Assembly: GCF_020217025.1 (NCBI RefSeq)
Contig: NZ_JAIWOF010000084.1
Location: 1 to 10,000 of the forward strand
DNA: 10,000 bases
Reading direction: 5' to 3'
From: Flavobacterium sp.
GTDB lineage: Bacteria; Bacteroidota; Bacteroidia; Flavobacteriales; Flavobacteriaceae
Below, in pieces: positions 5,339 through 10,000 of this stretch. Position 1 is the stretch's first letter. Each line of letters starts with the position of its first letter. Under the pieces are notes generated by a model that searched no databases, was not told the DNA's origin, and worked only from the letters and a program-made list of their open reading frames with translations. The position numbers and the translations under genes are program-made.

Positions 5339-7330
5339 TTATTTAATTTTCTCTTGTAAAACTTTTATATCGTCACGCAATTTTGCTGCTTGCATGAAGT
5401 CTAATTCTTTAGCCGCTTTTTCCATCATTTTACGTAAATCTCTAATTTTTTTCTCAATTTCGGGTTTACTCAAGTATAAACTTTCTGGTTCGGCCGCTTT
5501 TAGAGCTTCTTTTTCATAATAACCTGTAGAAACAGAATTTCCACTCAATGCACTTCCTAAACTTTTATTCAAAGCTTTTGGCGCTAATCCGTTTTTGGTA
5601 TTGTAATCGATTTGTTTTTGTCTTCTGTAATTGGTTTCATCAATCGTTTTTTGCATCGAAGCGGTTATCTTATCTGCATACATAATCGCTTTTCCATTAA
5701 CGTTACGCGCAGCACGACCAACGGTTTGCGTTAACGAACGATGACTTCTTAAAAAGCCTTCCTTATCTGCATCTAAAATCGCAACTAACGAAACTTCAGG
5801 TAAATCCAAACCTTCACGAAGTAAATTCACACCAATTAGCACATCAAAGATTCCTTTTCGCAAATCTTGCATGATTTCTACACGTTCCAAAGTATCCACA
5901 TCGGAGTGAATATAACGACAACGAATCGAAACTTTAGTCAAATATTTTGCTAATTCTTCTGCCATTCTTTTGGTTAAAGTAGTAACTAAAACGCGTTCAT
6001 CAGCTTCACATCGCAATTGAATTTCTTCGATTAAGTCATCAATTTGGTTGGCACTTGGTCGAATTTCAATAATGGGGTCAAGCAAACCAGTTGGACGAAT
6101 GACTTGTTCTACATAAACACCTTCAGTTTTCTGTAATTCGTAATCTGCAGGTGTTGCCGAAACATAAATTACTTGATTTTGTAAGGCTTCAAATTCTTCA
6201 AACTTTAATGGGCGATTGTCCATTGCAGCAGGCAAACGGAAACCATATTCTACCAAGTTTTCTTTACGACTTCTATCGCCACCATACATGGCATGCACTT
6301 GTGAAATCGTAACGTGACTTTCGTCGACTACCATCAAGTAATCATCTGGAAAATAATCTAACAAACAGAAAGGTCTGGTTCCAGGTTCCCTTCCGTCAAG
6401 ATAGCGCGAATAATTTTCAATTCCAGAACAGTAGCCTAATTCGCGAATCATTTCCAAATCGAAATTCGTGCGTTCTTCTAAACGTTTCGCTTCTAAATGT
6501 TTTCCGATTTCTTTGAAATAATCCACTTGTTTGACCAAATCTTGTTGGATAGCCCAAATAGCGTTTTGTAACACATCAGGCGAAGTCACAAACATATTTG
6601 CTGGATAAATCGTTAGTTTTTCGTATCGTTCTATCACTTTTGCAGTGGTTGGATCAAAAGCTTCAATTTCTTCAATTTCATCTCCAAAAAAGTGAATTCG
6701 GAAAGGTTCATCGCCATAACTTGGGAAGATTTCCACAATATCGCCTTTGATTCTGAAATTTCCAGCGGCAAATTCGGCTTCCGTTCTCGAATATAAACTT
6801 TGAACTAATTGATGCAGTAATTTGGTACGCGAAATTTGCTGACCTGCTTCTAAATTGATTACGTTTTTTTGAAACTCAACCGGATTTCCAATTCCATACA
6901 AACAAGAAACAGATGAAATTACAATAATATCTCTTCGACCCGAAAGTAGGGCGGAAGTTGTACTTAAACGTAATTTTTCTAATTCGTCATTAATCGATAA
7001 ATCTTTCTCAATATAAGTTCCGGTAACGGGAATAAAAGCTTCAGGTTGGTAATAGTCGTAATACGAAACAAAATACTGCACCGAATTATTAGGGAAAAAC
7101 TGCTTAAATTCGGAATATAACTGAGCTGCAAGTGTTTTATTATGCGCTAAAATAAGTGTTGGTCGTTGTACTTCTTGTACCACATTTGCCACCGTAAATG
7201 TTTTTCCAGAACCTGTAACACCTAATAATGTTTGGTATTTTTCACCATTTAAAATGCCTTTTGAAAGTTTTTCAATGGCTTGTGGTTGGTCACCAGTAGG
7301 TTTGTATTCAGATACGACTTGGAATTTCAT
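5339..7330 (-). CDS. uvrB: excinuclease ABC subunit B (UvrB)
   Basis: Damage-verifying helicase-like subunit of nucleotide excision repair. It is loaded onto DNA by UvrA, probes the strand with a beta-hairpin, and then recruits UvrC for incision. The protein has 663 residues, full length for the family. It shows Walker A GVTGSGKT (37-44), the beta-hairpin region YYDYYQPEAF through IEKDLSIND (about 90-115), the Walker B/DEAD-type box DESH (336-339), motif III YVSATP (389-394), the GVNLLREGLDLPEV block (from 500), motif VI QTVGRAAR (535-542) and a C-terminal UVR coiled coil (about 623-658) that binds UvrC. Nothing looks broken. An upstream in-frame TTG would add three residues; the ATG at 7328-7330 is chosen because MKFQVVSEYKPTGDQPQAI is the usual N-terminus. 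A palindrome overlapping a -7 element precedes it, and DUF4375 follows after 8 bp. Confidence 0.98.
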   Translation of the reverse strand: MKFQVVSEYKPTGDQPQAIEKLSKGILNGEKYQTLLGVTGSGKTFTVANVVQEVQRPTLILAHNKTLAAQLYSEFKQFFPNNSVQYFVSYYDYYQPEAFIPVTGTYIEKDLSINDELEKLRLSTTSALLSGRRDIIVISSVSCLYGIGNPVEFQKNVINLEAGQQISRTKLLHQLVQSLYSRTEAEFAAGNFRIKGDIVEIFPSYGDEPFRIHFFGDEIEEIEAFDPTTAKVIERYEKLTIYPANMFVTSPDVLQNAIWAIQQDLVKQVDYFKEIGKHLEAKRLEERTNFDLEMIRELGYCSGIENYSRYLDGREPGTRPFCLLDYFPDDYLMVVDESHVTISQVHAMYGGDRSRKENLVEYGFRLPAAMDNRPLKFEEFEALQNQVIYVSATPADYELQKTEGVYVEQVIRPTGLLDPIIEIRPSANQIDDLIEEIQLRCEADERVLVTTLTKRMAEELAKYLTKVSIRCRYIHSDVDTLERVEIMQDLRKGIFDVLIGVNLLREGLDLPEVSLVAILDADKEGFLRSHRSLTQTVGRAARNVNGKAIMYADKITASMQKTIDETNYRRQKQIDYNTKNGLAPKALNKSLGSALSGNSVSTGYYEKEALKAAEPESLYLSKPEIEKKIRDLRKMMEKAAKELDFMQAAKLRDDIKVLQEKIK

Positions 7331-7338
7331 GTAAAGCA

Positions 7339-7358
7339 AGTATTTTTACAAAAATACT
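7339..7358 (-). promoter_or_regulatory. candidate uvrB promoter -7 element within a 20-bp palindrome
   Basis: The minus strand reads TATTTTTG at 7356-7349, an exact TAnnTTTG match, giving a leader of about 12 nt before the uvrB ATG. It sits within AGTATTTTTACAAAAATACT (7339-7358), a 9-bp inverted repeat around a 2-base centre, which could be an operator. No T tract follows it in the direction of the upstream gene, and the stem is almost all A-T, so a terminator is unlikely. No TTG is seen at -33. Confidence 0.4.
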
Positions 7359-7365
7359 ACATATT

Positions 7366-8580
7366 TTATTTAATGATGTAAGTATATCCTAAACTTAATT
7401 CCGTATAATCGGCTTGTCCTAGATTACTACAGATATAAGCGCCAAGAGATAAATTGTGTTTTGGCATATTTTTAGTATTCCAAGCATAATATTTTAAGCC
7501 TAGTTTGCCTGAAATAAAACGTTTTAATTTATAATAACTATCTAATTCGCTCGGAACATAATCACTAGTTTCAGGAACATATATTTCACTGTTTAATCGA
7601 TAGTCAATTTTGTAAAATGGTTTATCAATATTAATGCCTAATTGTGCTTCAGCTGCAAAGTGATTCATTAAAAGTTCTCCATTTATAAAAACACCATAAG
7701 CAGATGAATTGTAAATTGGGTTTTTCTTTAATTCTGGATAGTCTTCATTTACTAAAAATTTCTCTTCTTTTATGTAATCGTAGTAGTTTTCATAAAAGGT
7801 ATAAAAGAAACCAATTCCAATTTTATACGTGTTTTTGTAGATTTTACCAAAAGCAAATGAAGTAGAATACACTTCTTTAGTATCGTTATATAATCGATAA
7901 ATTGATTGTTGCCCAATGCCTGTTTTGATTTGATAAAATTTAACAGGAGTATATTTTGTATCGTTTATAGTAATAGAATCGGTTTTAGCTTTTTGAGGAT
8001 TAAATTTGAAGTTTAATCCAGCAGAAAAAGTATTTAAACCTTGATTAGGCCATTTTATATGTCCGTTAGAATGATGTGAATACCCTATACTTGCTCGAGT
8101 ATCTAAATAGGTATTGGAAAATATAGAATAATTTAGGAACATACGATAAGCCCAAGTGAAATCAGTTGAAATGGCTTTGTTTTGCCAGTTTTTTCCATCG
8201 TCATAATTCTTGTTGAAATAAGAGGCTCCAATAGCAGTGTTTAAAGATAAGCGTTTCGTTTTTGAATGAAATAGAGGAATTTCTAAATATGGCATCAAGC
8301 TGTAAGATGATCCAACAAATTCATTATTTCCATAATTACTGTATTGAAATAGTATTCCTGTTTCTGGATTTTGAAGTGATTGTACCCAAGCTTCATCTGA
8401 AAAATGTTTTTTTCCAACAAAAAGACTCAGGGTTTGATTCATTTTTAGTTCTGGGAAAAATTCATTTGCAGGAGATGTTCTGCCTAATACATATTCTACA
8501 TTAAAAGTGGTTTGTGAAAAAGATTTAGATATAATCGAACAAAATATAAAACTGATAAATAGTAATTTTTTCAAATTCAT
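7366..8580 (-). CDS. acyloxyacyl hydrolase / PagL-like lipid A 3-O-deacylase, extended form
   Basis: A 404-residue predicted outer-membrane beta-barrel protein. Residues 1-23 are a signal peptide ending in SFSQ, and the mature part is full of alternating aromatic/polar strands. The PagL signature lies at 167-183: YSHHSNGHIKWPNQGLN, with the catalytic-type H-x-S pair at His169/Ser171 followed by the conserved PN-x-G turn. PagL removes the 3-O-linked acyl chain of lipid A in the outer membrane. Known PagL enzymes are roughly 170 residues, so this protein has an additional barrel-like half (about 220-404). Where Pseudomonas PagL has its catalytic Glu, 12 residues after the Ser, this protein has Asn183 in an ungapped alignment, so activity is uncertain. 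The ATG at 8578-8580 is preferred over a TTG two codons upstream. It follows thiamine pyrophosphokinase by 10 bp, suggesting one transcript. An outer-membrane porin-like protein is the alternative. Confidence 0.75.
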   Translation of the reverse strand: MNLKKLLFISFIFCSIISKSFSQTTFNVEYVLGRTSPANEFFPELKMNQTLSLFVGKKHFSDEAWVQSLQNPETGILFQYSNYGNNEFVGSSYSLMPYLEIPLFHSKTKRLSLNTAIGASYFNKNYDDGKNWQNKAISTDFTWAYRMFLNYSIFSNTYLDTRASIGYSHHSNGHIKWPNQGLNTFSAGLNFKFNPQKAKTDSITINDTKYTPVKFYQIKTGIGQQSIYRLYNDTKEVYSTSFAFGKIYKNTYKIGIGFFYTFYENYYDYIKEEKFLVNEDYPELKKNPIYNSSAYGVFINGELLMNHFAAEAQLGINIDKPFYKIDYRLNSEIYVPETSDYVPSELDSYYKLKRFISGKLGLKYYAWNTKNMPKHNLSLGAYICSNLGQADYTELSLGYTYIIK

Positions 8581-8590
8581 AGACAAATTT

Positions 8591-9253
8591 TTAATCCCAA
8601 CATTCCATTAAAAGTAAATCGCCTTTTTCGTGTGAAATGGAAACAATTCCGTCTTCAGTAACATGATTGCTGCTTCCAGTGCGATAACCAATGGTTAGTT
8701 CTTCGTTATTTAATGGGTAAAATAAATTTTTTGTGGTAATTCCGCTAACTTTTCCAATCGGAATTAAAGATAATGTAGTATTTGCCGTATACCATTTATC
8801 GTATTTATTGGGTAATAAAAATACTTTAGAATGATCGTCAATAATTACAATTTTTAATTGATTGCGATAGGCTACAATGTTAGTAATATTTGTAATGGTA
8901 TGATCGGCACGTTTTCCGGTGGCCCAAATTACGTTTACAGCTTTGTGTCCTTTTTCGATAAGATAATCAAAAGCTTTTTCTAAATCGGTTTTGTCTTGAT
9001 TGGGAGCATAAACAATTTCTAACGGATATTGCTTATCTAAATAATATTCAGGTTTAAAACCTCGATCAAAATCGCCCAATAAAACATCGACTTTAATGTC
9101 TAATTCTAAAACACGTTCAATTGCTGAGTCTAAAACAATCACTAATGGTGACCATTCTAACAATTGTCCCATTAATTCTTCGCTACAGGATGCGCCATTA
9201 GCAATGATTAATGCAGGTTCTTGGTCGTCGCGAACAATATGGTGTGATGACAT
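8591..9253 (-). CDS. thiamine pyrophosphokinase (thiamine diphosphokinase)
   Basis: A 220-residue cytoplasmic enzyme that transfers pyrophosphate from ATP to thiamine to make thiamine diphosphate. The catalytic N-terminal domain has IIANGA (16-21), DSAIERVLEL (42-51), GDFDR (60-64), NQDKTDLEKA (85-94) and TGKRADHTITN (112-122). These match the family's ATP/Mg and thiamine-site motifs (NG, GDFDS, D/NQDxTD, GxRxDH). The C-terminal beta domain carries GSSNHVTEDGIVSISHEKGDLLLM (193-216), corresponding to the thiamine-binding SN block. Ser of GDFDS is Arg here, a small departure from the commonest form. Length is normal and the ATG at 9251-9253 is the natural start. No TPP riboswitch is seen upstream, in keeping with a salvage enzyme. 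The PagL-like gene follows after 10 bp. Other thiamine genes are absent from the window. Confidence 0.93.
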   Translation of the reverse strand: MSSHHIVRDDQEPALIIANGASCSEELMGQLLEWSPLVIVLDSAIERVLELDIKVDVLLGDFDRGFKPEYYLDKQYPLEIVYAPNQDKTDLEKAFDYLIEKGHKAVNVIWATGKRADHTITNITNIVAYRNQLKIVIIDDHSKVFLLPNKYDKWYTANTTLSLIPIGKVSGITTKNLFYPLNNEELTIGYRTGSSNHVTEDGIVSISHEKGDLLLMECWD

Positions 9254-9271
9254 TTTTTAGATTTAATGCCG

Positions 9272-9302
9272 TAAATATATCGTTAAAAAAATCAAATACA
9301 AA
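9272..9302 (-). promoter_or_regulatory. weak candidate promoter of the thiamine pyrophosphokinase gene
   Basis: The minus strand has TTTG at 9302-9299, a 19-bp spacer and TATATTTA at 9279-9272, one mismatch from TAnnTTTG. It would start transcription about 12 nt before the ATG. A closer TTTG at 9296-9293 gives too short a spacer. The call rests on position after a terminator as much as on the motif. Confidence 0.3.
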
Positions 9303-9338
9303 AAACAAAATCAAGTACAATATCAATTTTGTACTTGA
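9301..9338 (-). terminator. rho-independent terminator after the DUF4249 gene
   Basis: TCAAGTACAA (9311-9320) and TTGTACTTGA (9329-9338) form a perfect 10-bp stem around an 8-nt loop. On the minus strand the stem runs directly into TTTTGTTTTT. It lies 22 bp after the DUF4249 stop and insulates the thiamine pyrophosphokinase unit. On the plus strand the sequence after the stem is only moderately T-rich. Confidence 0.85.
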
Positions 9339-9360
9339 ACTCGTTTTTATCTTTTAAAAA

Positions 9361-10000
9361 TTATTGAACCAAATAACTAACCGTATCAATTTCACTCAAA
9401 AAGAAATAACCTAGCGGATAATTTGAGTTGTTTGTAATGTTACTAATATTACCTCTAACGGTAGCTGGTGGTGTTGCAAATGGATTTCCAGAACCACTTC
9501 CGGCAATTGCTGTTAATTTATTCATGTAGTTATAATAGCTTTTTGAAACGCCTTGAACGCTTAAATCTAAAGTAATTCCAGGTTCCGTTTCGCTACTACC
9601 GTAAAAACCAAACATTACGTTTCCTTGGAAAAACTCGTCGCTAACCACACCAAATTCAGGAAATTGTTTATTTGGATTTTTAACACCTAATAGATAATAA
9701 TTTTCTTCAGCTCCATTATCTTGATAGAAATATTTAATTTGAATTTCGTCTTCACCACTAATTCCAACTACTGTTTCTTGTTGTACATTAATGATATCTG
9801 GAGTAGGATATAAAGCGCTAGATGCAGTATATATTTCTCCATCATATAGAATTTCTAATGTATAAACTTCGCCAATTACAGGTTGAAAGTTATCACAAAC
9901 ATAATCTCCTGTATTTGGAACTTCAATAAAATTGAAAACTACATTGGAACTATTTGTAATAGTAACGGTTGCACCATTAGCAGGAAGAATTTCATTGGTA
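9361..10000 (-). CDS. DUF4249 family protein, C-terminal part
   Basis: The frame is open from the window edge to the TAA at 9361-9363, giving 212 residues; the N-terminus lies to the right. A GTG at 9646-9648 is an internal valine, not the start. The sequence begins TNEILPANGATVTITNSSN, continues with VPNTGDYVCDNFQPVIGEVYTLEI, and ends with VRGNISNITNNSNYPLGYFFLSEI. The 'P-x-x-GA-x-V-x-I' strand, the 'G-x-Y-x-L-x-I' segment and the closing 'NP-x-G-Y/F-F-x-x-S' block are the pattern of DUF4249. These Bacteroidota proteins usually begin with a lipoprotein signal and often sit directly after a TonB-dependent receptor gene, implying a surface or outer-membrane role in uptake. Neither the signal nor the partner can be seen here. 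A terminator follows the stop. Confidence 0.82.
   Translation of the reverse strand, partial: TNEILPANGATVTITNSSNVVFNFIEVPNTGDYVCDNFQPVIGEVYTLEILYDGEIYTASSALYPTPDIINVQQETVVGISGEDEIQIKYFYQDNGAEENYYLLGVKNPNKQFPEFGVVSDEFFQGNVMFGFYGSSETEPGITLDLSVQGVSKSYYNYMNKLTAIAGSGSGNPFATPPATVRGNISNITNNSNYPLGYFFLSEIDTVSYLVQ

Noticed and set aside
5331..5519. Plus-strand frame across the uvrB 3' end
   Set aside because: Antisense to the conserved UVR domain of uvrB; composition follows from that gene.
7339..7358. Terminator for the PagL-like gene
   Set aside because: The inverted repeat is almost all A-T with a 2-base centre and no following T tract; a promoter/operator reading fits better.
8262..8504. Plus-strand frame inside the PagL-like gene
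   Set aside because: Antisense to a gene with a signal peptide and motif; no independent support.
9254..9300. TPP riboswitch before thiamine pyrophosphokinase
   Set aside because: The spacer after the terminator is under 50 bp and contains no conserved thi-box segments.

Overview
The window looks like a chromosomal segment of a Flavobacteriaceae bacterium (phylum Bacteroidota), probably Flavobacterium or a close relative. The evidence is the low GC content, exported proteins whose signal peptides end in '-SQ', Bacteroidota-specific families (a DUF4249 protein and a long PagL-like acyloxyacyl hydrolase), A-rich start regions without clear Shine-Dalgarno sites, and -7 elements of the TAnnTTTG type. 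All genes but one lie on the minus strand, so the text reads right to left in transcription order.

Right end (9361-10000): the C-terminal part of a DUF4249 outer-membrane-associated protein, cut by the window edge and closed by a strong hairpin terminator. Next come thiamine pyrophosphokinase and a PagL-like lipid A deacylase candidate, separated by 10 bp and probably co-transcribed. Middle (4365-7330): uvrB (nucleotide excision repair) has a 20-bp palindrome over its -7 element. It is followed after 8 bp by a small acidic DUF4375 protein, then a VOC/PhnB-like protein. The only plus-strand gene, a small TerB-like protein (3967-4368), meets that VOC gene tail to tail with overlapping stop codons. 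It diverges from a secreted esterase over a very short promoter region.

Left part (1-3924): secreted esterase, DUF1456/YehS-like protein with a basic tail, a terminator, an unusually AT-rich lipoprotein gene with its own promoter and structured leader, a second VOC paralogue, a small secreted alpha/beta hydrolase, and the first 79 codons of a tRNA-dihydrouridine synthase.

Most of this is ordinary housekeeping and envelope content. I see no CRISPR array, transposase, integrase, rRNA or tRNA, and no convincing new multi-gene system. The points most worth a second look are the AT-rich lipoprotein gene with inverted-repeat flanks (possible acquired cassette), the palindrome over the uvrB promoter, the divergent PagL-like protein, and the paired VOC paralogues. 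No gene-free stretch exceeds 300 bases. Several coding starts were moved from upstream TTG codons to the first ATG, as noted in the entries.
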